DNA from: Mycolicibacterium sp. BiH015
GTDB lineage: Bacteria > Actinomycetota > Actinomycetes > Mycobacteriales > Mycobacteriaceae
Direction of reading: 5' to 3'
Assembly (NCBI RefSeq): GCF_027706845.1
Contig: NZ_JAQGCZ010000006.1
Location: forward strand, 62,001 to 126,000
Length of the DNA stretch: 64,000 nt
In this document: positions 25,034 through 33,188 of the stretch, one piece after another
Layout of the letters: the number at the start of each line of letters is the position of its first letter
Position numbering within the stretch: position 1 is the first letter of the stretch
Translations under genes and position numbers: made by a program
Notes under the pieces: generated by a model
Database searches by the model: none
What the model was told of the DNA's origin: nothing
Seen by the model: only the letters and a program-made list of their open reading frames with translations

Positions 25034-25057
25034 ACGGCCGCCGAGTGCGGCGGCCGT
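25034..25057 (-). terminator. stem-loop between secreted-protein gene and MFS gene
   Basis: ACGGCCGCC (25034-25042) and GGCGGCCGT (25049-25057) form a perfect 9-bp stem with a 6-nt loop, 28 nt after the stop of the upstream minus-strand gene and 7 nt before the MFS start. There is no long T tract. It may terminate the upstream transcript or affect MFS translation. Confidence 0.5.
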
Positions 25058-25084
25058 CCGGCTCAGGTCATGTCGAAGGCGGCG

Positions 25085-25384
25085 TCAGTTCGAGCAGTTC
25101 AGTGACACGGCCACCTTCTGTTTGGGCAGGACGGTGAAGACGTTGAAGTCGTCGTCGTCGTTGAGCGTGAAGGGCAGCGGTGCGCCCGGCAGGTTGCGCA
25201 CCTCGATCACGCTGCACTGCTCCAGCGGGGCATTGCCGACCCGGCTGACCTTCACGTCGAACCCCTGCGCCCGCAGCGAGTTGATGGTCGATGACGCGCT
25301 TTCTGCATGAGCCGGTGCGGCGAAGGCGAGCACGGCTCCGAAAGCACCGAGCGGCAGCAGGCTCGCGGCGAGGAACTTCTTCAT
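25085..25384 (-). CDS. small secreted protein, paralogue of the 32767-33075 protein
   Basis: The 99-residue precursor has a clear signal peptide (MKKFLAASLLPLGAFGAVLA, cleaved after AHA). The mature part contains LRAQGFDVKVSRVGNAPLEQC, VIEVRN and a C-terminal VAVSLNCSN, with two cysteines likely disulfide-bonded. The same pattern occurs in the protein at 32767-33075, so they are paralogues of one mycobacterial secreted family of unknown function. Confidence 0.83.
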   Translation of the reverse strand: MKKFLAASLLPLGAFGAVLAFAAPAHAESASSTINSLRAQGFDVKVSRVGNAPLEQCSVIEVRNLPGAPLPFTLNDDDDFNVFTVLPKQKVAVSLNCSN

Positions 25385-25546
25385 GGTGTGACTCCTAGAT
25401 CTGGTGCGTCACCTGCGTGATCGCAACTTTATTGGTGACACCATCGTCGCGACGACGAAATGGCCGCGCTTGGAGCTTGTATGGAGATTCCAGGGAGAAG
25501 TCGGGAGAACGCGGGAGACGCCGGGGAATTTCGCGCCCGGCCGCGA

Positions 25547-25894
25547 TCAACCGGCGAGGACGCCGGTGTAGACCGGGCAGTACGCGCCGATCGCGGCCAC
25601 CATCAGCCGGGTCGCCTGGTCCTCTGTCACTCCCTCGCCGAGAAGCGAGTTGACGATGTCGCGGCGGATCCGCCCCGGGTCGACGTTGTTGGCGGTGCCT
25701 TCGGCCACCACGTCGCACACGTTGTTGCCGGCGGCGGTCGCCTCCTCCTGCGAGCCGAACTCGAGACCCAGCTCGGTCACGACGGCGAGGAACTGGGCGT
25801 CGGCGTCAGTGGCATGCGCGAGCGGTGCGATGGCGAGCACAGCAGCTGCAGTGCCGACAGCGAGGACCGTCGGACGGGCGATGTGCGCGCGCAT
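25547..25894 (-). CDS. DUF732 small secreted protein
   Basis: The 115-residue precursor starts at ATG 25894 behind AGGAGG. It has a signal peptide cleaved near AHATDAD and DUF732 features: AQFLAVVTELGLEFGSQEEATAAGNNVCDVV, then GEGVTEDQATRLMVAAIGAYCP with the paired cysteine. The longer open frame upstream (to 26122) has no ribosome site and disrupts the signal peptide. Confidence 0.86.
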   Translation of the reverse strand: MRAHIARPTVLAVGTAAAVLAIAPLAHATDADAQFLAVVTELGLEFGSQEEATAAGNNVCDVVAEGTANNVDPGRIRRDIVNSLLGEGVTEDQATRLMVAAIGAYCPVYTGVLAG

Positions 25895-26206
25895 GGAGCC
25901 TCCTGTGGGGTGTCTGTGCGGATGGTAGCGGTCGCCGAACACAGTTCCCGACATTTGCGCGGCGAGGCGGCAGATATCCGGCCATATGCTGCGACGTGCG
26001 GTTTGGTGGGATGATGACCAGCGGCGCGGATTCGCCGAGCCCGGTGGGCCGTGCTGAACCGAGCGGGTCTGTGTGTCTGCCCGCTCTGAGACTTCGATAG
26101 CCTGTTTTCGGTTGTCGCGCATTCGACACCGGGTTCAGACAGCAGCCTCATTGTTCAGCCGCGTCCGGGAGTGCCCGGATGCGCCCAGAGAGACGAGGCT
26201 CGCGCC

Positions 26207-26545
26207 GTGCAGCAATTCACCGAACACCAAATCGATGGTGTCGTGATCGTGTCAGCGGTCGGAGCCGTCGACATGTTGACTGCGCCCAAGCTGCAGGAAG
26301 CCATCGACGCGGCGGTCGGTCGCAAACCGGCCGGCCTCATCGTCGATCTGACCGAGGTCGATTTCCTCGGTTCGGCCGGGATGCAGGTCCTGGTCCTGAC
26401 GCAGAAGAAGGTCGGCGGCGCGGCGAAGTTCGCGGTGGTTGCCGACGGTCCGGCCACGAGCCGGCCACTCAAGGTCACGGGTCTCACCGACTACGTCCCG
26501 CTGTTCTCCACTCTCGACGTGGCCTTGGCCCACTTCGCGGCCTGA
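26207..26545 (+). CDS. STAS-domain anti-sigma factor antagonist
   Basis: The 112-residue protein is a single STAS domain. The signature VDLTEVDFLGSAGMQVLV carries Ser56 at the position phosphorylated by anti-sigma kinases in SpoIIAA/RsbV-type antagonists. GTG 26207 is chosen because it begins the first strand (QQFTEHQIDGVVIVSAVGAVDM) with a GAG-rich ribosome site upstream. A CsbD-like gene and a second, divergent-in-sequence STAS gene follow, suggesting a general-stress (SigF/SigB-like) module; the cognate kinase is not in this window. Confidence 0.87.
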   Translation: MQQFTEHQIDGVVIVSAVGAVDMLTAPKLQEAIDAAVGRKPAGLIVDLTEVDFLGSAGMQVLVLTQKKVGGAAKFAVVADGPATSRPLKVTGLTDYVPLFSTLDVALAHFAA

Positions 26546-26573
26546 CTGCGCGTCTTTCTGCCGTGACCGGCAG

Positions 26574-26599
26574 GTTTGGCAAATTTGCGCCAGGGGAAC
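26574..26599 (+). promoter_or_regulatory. candidate SigF-type promoter for csbD-like gene
   Basis: GTTT (26574-26577) is followed after 16 nt by GGGAAC (26594-26599), resembling the mycobacterial SigF consensus GTTT-N15-17-GGGTAT. It is 44 nt before the GTG of the CsbD-like gene. The -10 is imperfect. Confidence 0.35.
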
Positions 26600-26642
26600 A
26601 GACGCTTCGCCAAAGGTGTCACCCGCGAAGAAGGAGCGTCTG

Positions 26643-26879
26643 GTGAGCGACAACAATTCAGGTCCGGAAGAGGCCGTCAAGGGCGCGGTCGAAGGCGTGA
26701 AAGGCAAGGCCAAAGAAGTGATCGGAGTTGTCACCGGCCGCGACGACCTCCAGCGTGAGGGTGAGGCGCAGCAGGACAAGGCCGACGCGCAGCGTGAGGC
26801 CGCCAAGAAGGAAGCTGAGGCCGAGAGTGCGCGCGCTGCCGCGAAGGCCAATGAAGAGCGGCAAAAAGCCGAGCAATAA
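26643..26879 (+). CDS. CsbD-like general stress protein
   Basis: The 78-residue highly charged protein has an N-terminal CsbD-like repeat (EEAVKGAVEGVKGKAKEVIG) and a long Ala/Glu/Lys/Gln helix to the end (REAAKKEAEAESARAAAKANEERQKAEQ). It starts at GTG 26643 with AAGGAG upstream. CsbD proteins are stress-induced and of unknown biochemical function. The location between two STAS genes supports stress-sigma control. Confidence 0.82.
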   Translation: MSDNNSGPEEAVKGAVEGVKGKAKEVIGVVTGRDDLQREGEAQQDKADAQREAAKKEAEAESARAAAKANEERQKAEQ

Positions 26880-26909
26880 AAGCCGTTTCGCAGGGTATGT
26901 TTGCCTGCA

Positions 26910-27317
26910 ATGGCTCTAACGTCCATCCGCAGCAGGTCAGCTGACAGTCGGAACTTCTCGATAGCCTCGACGTCGCTGCGAGTTGCGTGCCGCACCGAAG
27001 GCCGTGGCTCGAACAAGCGAGCCACGGTCTCGGTGTGTGGCGAGGTGGATGCGGCCAACGCCAAGCATTTCGCCCACACGGTCCGCGAGGCGGCCGGCGG
27101 TGCGTCGTCGCTGGTCCTCGATCTCACCGAAGTCCACTTCATGGCTTTCGACGGAGCGTCGGCGCTCTACGCGATCAGTGCCCATTTGGCTCGCGAGGAC
27201 GTGACGTGGTGTGTGGTCCCCAGTCCGTCGGTATCGCGGGTGGTGAAGCTCTGCGATCCGGAGGGCCTGATTCCCCTGGAGGAGCTCGCGAGCGTGCGCG
27301 GTTCGATGCCCGCTTAG
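26910..27317 (+). CDS. STAS-domain protein lacking the phosphorylatable serine
   Basis: The 135-residue protein has a variable N-terminus (about 1-35) and then a STAS domain: ATVSVCGEVDAANAKHFAHTV, SSLVLDLTEVHFMAFDGASALYAIS. At the position corresponding to Ser56 of the upstream STAS protein there is Phe80, followed by Asp81, so the usual phosphoswitch is missing. It may act as a constitutive antagonist or be regulated differently. ATG 26910 is preferred over TTG 26901; no good ribosome site is visible. Confidence 0.76.
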   Translation: MALTSIRSRSADSRNFSIASTSLRVACRTEGRGSNKRATVSVCGEVDAANAKHFAHTVREAAGGASSLVLDLTEVHFMAFDGASALYAISAHLAREDVTWCVVPSPSVSRVVKLCDPEGLIPLEELASVRGSMPA

Positions 27318-27775
27318 CGCGGCGAGCGTGTTCCCGAACCCCGCGTCGCAGCGAATTCCGACGATCACCCGAGCCGAGACGCCGGCTCGTCCCCGCCGAC
27401 AGTCGTGGTCGCCGGGCCAGCATGCGGGCAATTTGCTGACGTGTCGCCGTGTGATCTGCGCCTCAATCTGAAGGAAAAAGCTAAGAATTTCCGCCGACGC
27501 GGTATTTGTCACAGTTCCCCGCAAAGGTTGCCGTCGCAGCTTCAGGCGCTGTTCACCGGCTGTTTGCATATTGCTGGCCGAAGGTCACGAATTGATAACT
27601 AGGAATTGTCTAAGCAACTCCTGAGAGCTTGGGCCCGTTATTTGCCACCACGAGTTTTCGGCGGTTCTGACCTTGATTCGGCGTCGCTACACTCGGTTCA
27701 GATCGCGTCCTACCGCGGGCGCAATGACTGAAATTCTAGGCCGGGTAGAAGTCATACCGGCGGAGGTACCAGGCA
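27318..27775. other. 458-bp intergenic region upstream of the propeller gene
   Basis: There is no supported gene; a 65-codon frame (27405-27602) has unremarkable codon usage. The region is A/T-richer around 27470-27650 and ends with GGCGGAGG, the ribosome site for the next gene. A long regulated leader is likely, but no specific box could be assigned. Confidence 0.4.
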
Positions 27776-28858
27776 ATGGCAAACTTTGTGATGCCCAAGC
27801 GGCACGTGATGCACGACCGTACAGCTGATTCCCGCGTGGCTGATGCGCCTCTTGTGACCACAACGGACAACGACGTCGTCCTCGAGCGCCATCTGACCGT
27901 GTCGAACGGTCCGGTCGGCGACATCGCTGCGGGCGATGACGTTGTCGTCATGGCCAACGCGGGCGACGACAGCGTGTCGGTGCTCGACGCCGCGACGCTG
28001 GCCGTCGTCGCGACCATCGCTCTCCAAGGCGAGCCGGTGGCCGTCACCGTCGCCAACGATCGCGCCTACGTCGGTATCGCCGCTCCGAGCTATGACGCGG
28101 TCTCCGTGATCGATCTCGACACCAAGACGGTCATCAAGACGTACCCGGTGGCGTCAGGTGTGACTGCGCTCGCCGCCAGCCCCGACGGCAAGCGCGTCTA
28201 CGCGGGCCGCTGCGCACAGGACACGGTCGACATCGCGGTCATCGACGTGACCGCGGAGCGGGTCGGCACCGTCGAGGTCGGCCGTGCGCCTGCGGCCAAC
28301 ATCGACGCGCTTCGGGTGGACCCCAACGGCAAACGGCTGTACCTGGGCGTCACCGATGTGAGCGGCAGCCAACTGATCGTGGTGGACGCCGAGACCTCGC
28401 TCGTGCGCCGCGTGGTTCCGATCGGCTCGCCCATCCGCGACATCGCGTACGCAGGCGACGCGATCTACGTGCTCACCTCCGACCGGGCGGTCGGCGGAGC
28501 GGTGCACGTCCTCGATCTCGCCTCGATGCGGGTGACCGACACGACGGATCTCGCCGGCGCGCCGACGCAGCTGGTGATGAGCAGCGACCAGTCGCGCGCT
28601 TACATCGTCGACTACGACCGGGTCGCGGTGCTCTGCACACTCAGCCTCCACCTTGTCGATTCGCTGAAGGTCGACGCGCGGCCGTCGTGTGTCGCCCAGG
28701 GCGGCGACGGATCGCGGCTGTACATCGCCGACTATGCCGGCGGCCTGAGCGTGTTCTCGGTGGAGTCGTCGATCGCGGCCCTGTACTCGCAGTTCCTCGC
28801 AACGGACCCGATCGCGCTGGAGCCACCGCGGATTCAGCGTCAGCCCGTCACCGTCTGA
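27776..28858 (+). CDS. YVTN-type beta-propeller protein (Rv1057-like)
   Basis: The 360-residue protein is built from about seven blade repeats with the YVTN pattern, e.g. VVVMANAGDDSVSVLDAATL, RAYVGIAAPSYDAVSVIDL, RVYAGRCAQDTVDIAVIDV and RLYLGVTDVSGSQLIVVDAE. No signal peptide is seen. Size, style and the general position upstream of an Rv1059 homologue make it a probable counterpart of M. tuberculosis Rv1057, an envelope-stress-regulated propeller. That assignment is inference. The strong GGAGG ribosome site supports ATG 27776. Confidence 0.8.
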   Translation: MANFVMPKRHVMHDRTADSRVADAPLVTTTDNDVVLERHLTVSNGPVGDIAAGDDVVVMANAGDDSVSVLDAATLAVVATIALQGEPVAVTVANDRAYVGIAAPSYDAVSVIDLDTKTVIKTYPVASGVTALAASPDGKRVYAGRCAQDTVDIAVIDVTAERVGTVEVGRAPAANIDALRVDPNGKRLYLGVTDVSGSQLIVVDAETSLVRRVVPIGSPIRDIAYAGDAIYVLTSDRAVGGAVHVLDLASMRVTDTTDLAGAPTQLVMSSDQSRAYIVDYDRVAVLCTLSLHLVDSLKVDARPSCVAQGGDGSRLYIADYAGGLSVFSVESSIAALYSQFLATDPIALEPPRIQRQPVTV

Positions 28859-28881
28859 CCAGAGATTACGCCCCGGTGCGG

Positions 28882-29580
28882 TCAGCGCCACCGATAGCGG
28901 GTCTTCGGCCGCCCGGCCTTGCCGTAGTCGGTGTGGCGGCTGACGGTGCCCTCGTCGGCGAGCCGCTCAAGGTAGCGCCACGCCGTCACCCGAGACACTC
29001 CGACCTGCTTGGCAACCTCGTCGGCCGTGATGCCGTCCGGATTGGCAGTGAAATCCCGTACCGCACGGGCAATTTCGTCGTTCGTGGCGGGCGCGGCGCC
29101 TTTCGGCGCCACTGAACGGTCCGATCCGACGCGGAGCTCGGCCAGTGCACGGTCGACCTCTGCCTGGCTGGCGGCATCGGTGCCGGCGGGCAACGCCTGG
29201 CGATAGCGCTGGTATCGCTCCAGCCTTTCCCGGAATGCGGCGAACGTGAACGGCTTCAACAGGTACGCGAGTGCCCCGTGACTGACCGCCGCCCGCACCA
29301 TCTCCAGATCCCGCTCCGACGTGATCGCGATGATGTCGGGCGCGGGTCGCTGGCCGGACAATGCGGACGCCAGGGCAATCCCGCTGGCATCGGGGAGGCC
29401 GATGTCCAGCAGAACCAGATCCACGGGTAGCCCGCCGGCCGCGGACTCGGACACCACCCGCATCGCGTCGCGCGCGGTATGTACGACGCCCGCCACCGAG
29501 AAGCCCTGCAGGCGTTCAAGATACGTCCGATGCGCCTCGGCGATCAGAGGCTCGTCCTCGACGATCAGCACGGTGATCAC
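28882..29580 (-). CDS. response regulator, CitB/DctR type
   Basis: The 232-residue protein has a receiver domain (acidic pocket E8/D9, phosphoacceptor D59 in LVLLDIGLPD, conserved K109 in LLKPF). A linker leads to a C-terminal helix-turn-helix (ITADEVAKQVGVSRVTAWRYLERL), typical of the DpiA/DctR class that controls C4-dicarboxylate or citrate uptake. GTG 29580 overlaps the stop of the sensor-kinase gene by 4 bp (GTGA), so the two are translationally coupled. The likely target is the divergent dctA. The last residues (YGKAGRPKTRYRWR) form a basic tail. Confidence 0.9.
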   Translation of the reverse strand: MITVLIVEDEPLIAEAHRTYLERLQGFSVAGVVHTARDAMRVVSESAAGGLPVDLVLLDIGLPDASGIALASALSGQRPAPDIIAITSERDLEMVRAAVSHGALAYLLKPFTFAAFRERLERYQRYRQALPAGTDAASQAEVDRALAELRVGSDRSVAPKGAAPATNDEIARAVRDFTANPDGITADEVAKQVGVSRVTAWRYLERLADEGTVSRHTDYGKAGRPKTRYRWR

Positions 29581-31142
29581 GGCTTCGTCACCGTGACCGT
29601 CACGATCGAGCCATAGGTCACGTCGGCGGTCAGCGTGCCGTCGTGGCGCTTGACGACCTGCGCCACCAAGGCCAGGCCCAGCCCGTGATGCCTGGCGTCG
29701 CTGCTCGATTTCGTTGAGTATCCCCGTCGCATCGCCTTCTCGAAAGTCTTGGCGTCCATGCCTTCTCCGCTGTCTGCCACTCGAATCGTGAGCTGCCCGT
29801 CGTGCTGGTGGACGGTAACCTCGACCCACGGATCGTCCTGGTCGCAGGCATCCATCGCGTTGTCGATGAGGTTGCCCACAACGGTGACGAGTTCCTGGCC
29901 GGACAGCAGCAATTCGTCGGTTTCGGCGGGCAATTCGGTGTCCTCGGTGACCGTGAACTCGATGCCTCGCTCGTCGGCCTGTGCCGCCTTGCCGAGCAAC
30001 AGTGCCACCAGAGCAGGTTCACGTACCGCGGCCGACAGCCGGTCCACGAGGTGCTGTGACAGCTCGAGTTCCGCAGTGGCGAACGCGACGGCCTCGTTCG
30101 CGCGACCCATCTCCACCATCGTCACGATGGTGTGCAACTTGTTGGCGGCCTCGTGGGCCTGCGCGCGCAACGAATCGGTCAGTACCTTCAGCGAGTTGAG
30201 TTCACCCAGCGCGCCCTGTAATTCGGTGCGGTCGCGGATAGTCACCACCTCGGAACCGTCGGTCCCGTTCTCCACTCGCGAGCGGTTGACGACGAGGACG
30301 CGGTCGTCGGTCACGTGGATCTCGTCGCGCGCTCCCGGATTGAACGTACGCAGGAATTCCGGCAGCTCGGACCGGTCGACGCTGCCCGACGGCAACGACA
30401 GCAGGCGGCGGGCCTCATCGTTCACCAGCGCCACCCCACCGGGGTCTTTCTCCGAGAGCACGATGAGCCCTTCGGACACCGAATGCAGGATGGCATCGTG
30501 ATGGTCGTACATCACCCGCAGTTCGTCGGGCCGCAGGCCGTGTGTCTGCCGTAGCAGGCGGCGCCGGATTCCCCACACTCCGACAAGTGAAACAACAAGT
30601 GCGCCAACGCTTATGGCCGCGATGATCGGCCACTGTGCACGCCACTGGTCGGCGAGACTCTCTTGAAGGATTCCAGCGGCCACCAACCCGATGACTCTTC
30701 CGTCCGCGTCGACCACCGGCACGACGGCCCTGATGGACGGGCCGAGCGTTCCGGTGTACACCTCGGTGAACGCTTCTCCGCGCAGTGCGGGCTCGATGGT
30801 GCCGAGGTATGAGCCACCGATCTGAGTGGGGTCGGTGTGGGTGAACCGGGTGCGGTCGGGCGCCATGATCGTGATGAACGCAATGTCGGTGTTGCGGCGC
30901 ACCAGCTCGGTCACCGGTTGCAGGATCTCGGTGGCCCGGCCCGCCTCGATCGCATCGGCGGTCGACGGTGTGTCGGCCAGCGCCGTCGCGATGCCCAGCA
31001 CCTTGTCCTTGGCGGCGGCGTCCCCGTCGTTCCTCGCGTCGATCAGCGCCAGCACACTGCCGACCACGACGATCAGACCGATCACCAAGAACTGCAGGGC
31101 GATCGCCTGCGTCGCCAGCGACCAGGGGCGCGAACGGGTCAC
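29577..31142 (-). CDS. sensor histidine kinase, CitA/DcuS/DctS type
   Basis: The 521-residue protein has TM1 (residues about 13-32), a periplasmic sensor domain with the CitA-like segment TRFTHTDPTQIGGSY and later VVPVVDADGRVIGLVAAGI, and TM2 (IIAAISVGALVVSLVGVWGI). A PAS domain follows (VMYDHHDAILHSVSEGLIVL), then a dimerisation helix with the phospho-His region LRAQAHEAANKLHT, and the ATPase (NLIDNAMDACDQ, DSGEGM, GLGLALV). Family knowledge points to sensing of dicarboxylates or citrate; adjacency to dctA supports C4-dicarboxylates. It starts at GTG 31142. Confidence 0.9.
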   Translation of the reverse strand: MTRSRPWSLATQAIALQFLVIGLIVVVGSVLALIDARNDGDAAAKDKVLGIATALADTPSTADAIEAGRATEILQPVTELVRRNTDIAFITIMAPDRTRFTHTDPTQIGGSYLGTIEPALRGEAFTEVYTGTLGPSIRAVVPVVDADGRVIGLVAAGILQESLADQWRAQWPIIAAISVGALVVSLVGVWGIRRRLLRQTHGLRPDELRVMYDHHDAILHSVSEGLIVLSEKDPGGVALVNDEARRLLSLPSGSVDRSELPEFLRTFNPGARDEIHVTDDRVLVVNRSRVENGTDGSEVVTIRDRTELQGALGELNSLKVLTDSLRAQAHEAANKLHTIVTMVEMGRANEAVAFATAELELSQHLVDRLSAAVREPALVALLLGKAAQADERGIEFTVTEDTELPAETDELLLSGQELVTVVGNLIDNAMDACDQDDPWVEVTVHQHDGQLTIRVADSGEGMDAKTFEKAMRRGYSTKSSSDARHHGLGLALVAQVVKRHDGTLTADVTYGSIVTVTVTKP

Positions 31143-31236
31143 GGCGCTGCCGGCGCGCGGCCGTCGGCGGTCTGGACCGTCGACACGCCCGAATCGTCGC
31201 TCACCGCCGCCCCTTCCTGAACGAAATGAACTAAAA

Positions 31237-31252
31237 CGTGACCTGGCTCACG
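31237..31252. promoter_or_regulatory. CRP-like palindrome in the dctA promoter
   Basis: CGTGA-N6-TCACG matches the GTGA-N6-TCAC core of CRP/GlxR sites (consensus TGTGA-N6-TCACA). It lies 58 nt before dctA ATG and between dctA and the divergent kinase operon, so cAMP-dependent control of dicarboxylate uptake is plausible. Confidence 0.6.
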
Positions 31253-31309
31253 CCGTCGGTGAGCATCCTTTCAGACCCACAATCACCGAGCTGTATCTGG
31301 AGGGATCAC

Positions 31310-32704
31310 ATGACAACCACGATGGACCGACCGGCCTCAGGGCCTGGTCCCGACGAGCCGAAGAAGAAGCACGACCGCACCCACTGGTTGTTCATCGCCG
31401 TGATCATCTCCGTGATCGCCGGCATCGGCGTCGGCATCTTCGCCCCGGAGGTCGGCAAATCTGTCGGCGTCCTGGGCACCATGTTCGTCGCGCTGATCAA
31501 GATGATGATCGCGCCGGTGATCTTCTGCACGATCGTGCTCGGCATCGGATCCGTCCGCAAAGCCGCCACGATCGGCAAGGTCGGCGGCCTCGCGTTCGTC
31601 TACTTCCTGGCGATGTCGACCTTCGCCCTGGGCATCGGCCTGGTTGTCGGCAACCTCCTCCATCCCGGCAGCGGCCTGCGCCTGACCGACAGCGCCGCCG
31701 GCAAGGGCGCGGAGCTGGCCGAGAAGGCCCACGAATCCGGTGGACTCCTGGAGTTCGTGCAGGGCATCATCCCGACCTCGCTGCTGTCGTCGCTCACCGA
31801 GGGCAGTGTGCTGCAGGCGCTGTTCATCGCGCTGCTGGTCGGGTTCGCGCTGCAGGGCCTCGGCACCGCCGGTGAACCGATCCTGCGCGGCATCGAGCAC
31901 CTGCAGAAACTCGTGTTCAAGGTGCTCGTCATGATCCTGTGGCTGGCCCCGATCGGTGCTTTCGGCGCCATCGCCAACGTCGTCGGCCAGACCGGCTGGG
32001 CCGCCGTCGGTCAGCTCGCCGCGCTGATGCTCGGCTTCTACATCACCTGCGTGATCTTCGTGTTCGGCGTTCTCGGCTCGCTGCTGCGAATGGTCTCGGG
32101 CGTGTCGATCTTCAAGCTGGTTCGCTATCTGGCCCGCGAGTACCTGCTGATCGTGTCGACCTCCTCCTCGGAATCGGCACTGCCGCGCCTGATCGCCAAG
32201 ATGGAGCACCTGGGTGTCGACCGCTCCACGGTCGGTGTGGTTGTGCCGACCGGCTATTCGTTCAACCTGGACGGCACCGCGATCTACCTGACCATGGCGT
32301 CGCTGTTCATCGCCAGTGCCCTGGGTGACCCGCTCTCGGTCGCCGAGCAGATCGGCCTGCTGGTCTTCATGATCGTCGCCTCCAAGGGGGCAGCAGGTGT
32401 CACCGGCGCGGGCCTGGCCACGCTGGCCGGCGGCCTGCAGGCCCACCGCCCCGACCTGCTCGACGGCGTCGGCCTGATCGTCGGCATCGACCGGTTCATG
32501 TCCGAAGCCCGCGCGCTGACCAACTTCTCGGGCAACGCGGTGGCCACTCTGCTGGTCGGATCCTGGACTCACACGATCGACAAGGAGAAGGTGAACAACG
32601 TGCTGGCAGGCCGGGATCCGTTCGACGAGCTCACCATGCTCGATTCCGACCACGGCTCGCGTGCCGACGAGCCGGCGCAGGCGAAAGCCCCTGCGGCGGT
32701 GTAG
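31310..32704 (+). CDS. dctA: C4-dicarboxylate:cation symporter
   Basis: The 464-residue DAACS-family transporter would import succinate, fumarate and malate. Signatures are the serine-rich hairpin STSSSESALPRLIAKME, the VPTGYSFNLDGTAIYLTMASLFIA helix, SKGAAGVTGAGLATLAGGL, and the substrate-binding GIDRFMSEARALTNFSGNAVATLLV. ATG 31310 is preceded by GGAGGGATCAC. A divergent CitA/CitB-type two-component system lies next to it, and a strong terminator follows. Confidence 0.94.
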   Translation: MTTTMDRPASGPGPDEPKKKHDRTHWLFIAVIISVIAGIGVGIFAPEVGKSVGVLGTMFVALIKMMIAPVIFCTIVLGIGSVRKAATIGKVGGLAFVYFLAMSTFALGIGLVVGNLLHPGSGLRLTDSAAGKGAELAEKAHESGGLLEFVQGIIPTSLLSSLTEGSVLQALFIALLVGFALQGLGTAGEPILRGIEHLQKLVFKVLVMILWLAPIGAFGAIANVVGQTGWAAVGQLAALMLGFYITCVIFVFGVLGSLLRMVSGVSIFKLVRYLAREYLLIVSTSSSESALPRLIAKMEHLGVDRSTVGVVVPTGYSFNLDGTAIYLTMASLFIASALGDPLSVAEQIGLLVFMIVASKGAAGVTGAGLATLAGGLQAHRPDLLDGVGLIVGIDRFMSEARALTNFSGNAVATLLVGSWTHTIDKEKVNNVLAGRDPFDELTMLDSDHGSRADEPAQAKAPAAV

Positions 32705-32716
32705 GGCACGAGTAGG

Positions 32717-32753
32717 AAAGGCCCGGTCGGTCCCCTTACCGGCCGGGCCTTTT
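32717..32753 (+). terminator. Rho-independent terminator after dctA
   Basis: AAAGGCCCGG at 32717-32726 and CCGGGCCTTTT at its right end form a long stem, extended internally by CGGT/ACCG. A short T run follows. It also lies at the end of the convergent secreted-protein gene, so it can work in both directions. Confidence 0.88.
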
Positions 32754-32766
32754 CCTGCGGAAGTGC

Positions 32767-33075
32767 TCAGCCCGTGCAGTCCAGCGTCACCGAAATCGAC
32801 TGCCGGACGATCACGTCGACGGTGTCGATGTCGACACCGTACTTGTCCTTGTCGACGACGGTCACCGGCTGGGTCACCTGCTGCGGATTGCGCACTTCGG
32901 TGACGACACAATCTTCGATCGGCGCGCTGCCGATCCGGTCCAGATTCACGGTATATCCGGCCAACTCGAGCTGCTCGATGACGACCCATGGGTTCTGGTC
33001 CTCGGCGGCCGCCTGGCCCGCCGGGCCCAGCGCCACACCGAGCGCCGCGATTGAAATTGTCCACGCCCAACGCAA
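32767..33075 (-). CDS. small secreted protein, paralogue of the 25085-25384 protein
   Basis: The 102-residue precursor has a signal peptide (ISIAALGVALGPAGQAAA). The mature part includes LELAGYTVNLDRIGSAPIEDC, VTEVRN and a C-terminal SISVTLDCTG. It aligns without gaps over the central region with the protein at 25085-25384, including both cysteines. The function is unknown. Confidence 0.83.
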   Translation of the reverse strand: MRWAWTISIAALGVALGPAGQAAAEDQNPWVVIEQLELAGYTVNLDRIGSAPIEDCVVTEVRNPQQVTQPVTVVDKDKYGVDIDTVDVIVRQSISVTLDCTG

Positions 33076-33188
33076 AGTCGAACCTCCTGCCGATAGCCCG
33101 ACCCACTGGATACATCGCCGACATGTGGTGACACGTTTCGGCAGTGCGAAGGGTTCAGCTCAGGTGCCCGTCCCCTGCGGAAGACCTG

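Noticed and set aside
26893..26898. GGGTAT as a SigF -10 box for the second STAS gene
   Set aside because: No GTTT-like -35 at 15-17 nt upstream; the GTTT nearby is on the wrong side or too close.
27405..27602. 65-codon ORF between the STAS gene and the propeller gene
   Set aside because: Short, weak codon bias, no ribosome site, no homology visible.
31337..33124. 595-codon minus-strand frame opposite dctA
   Set aside because: dctA is an unambiguous DAACS transporter on the plus strand. The antisense product is His/Gln/Asp-rich low-complexity typical of GC-rich shadows.
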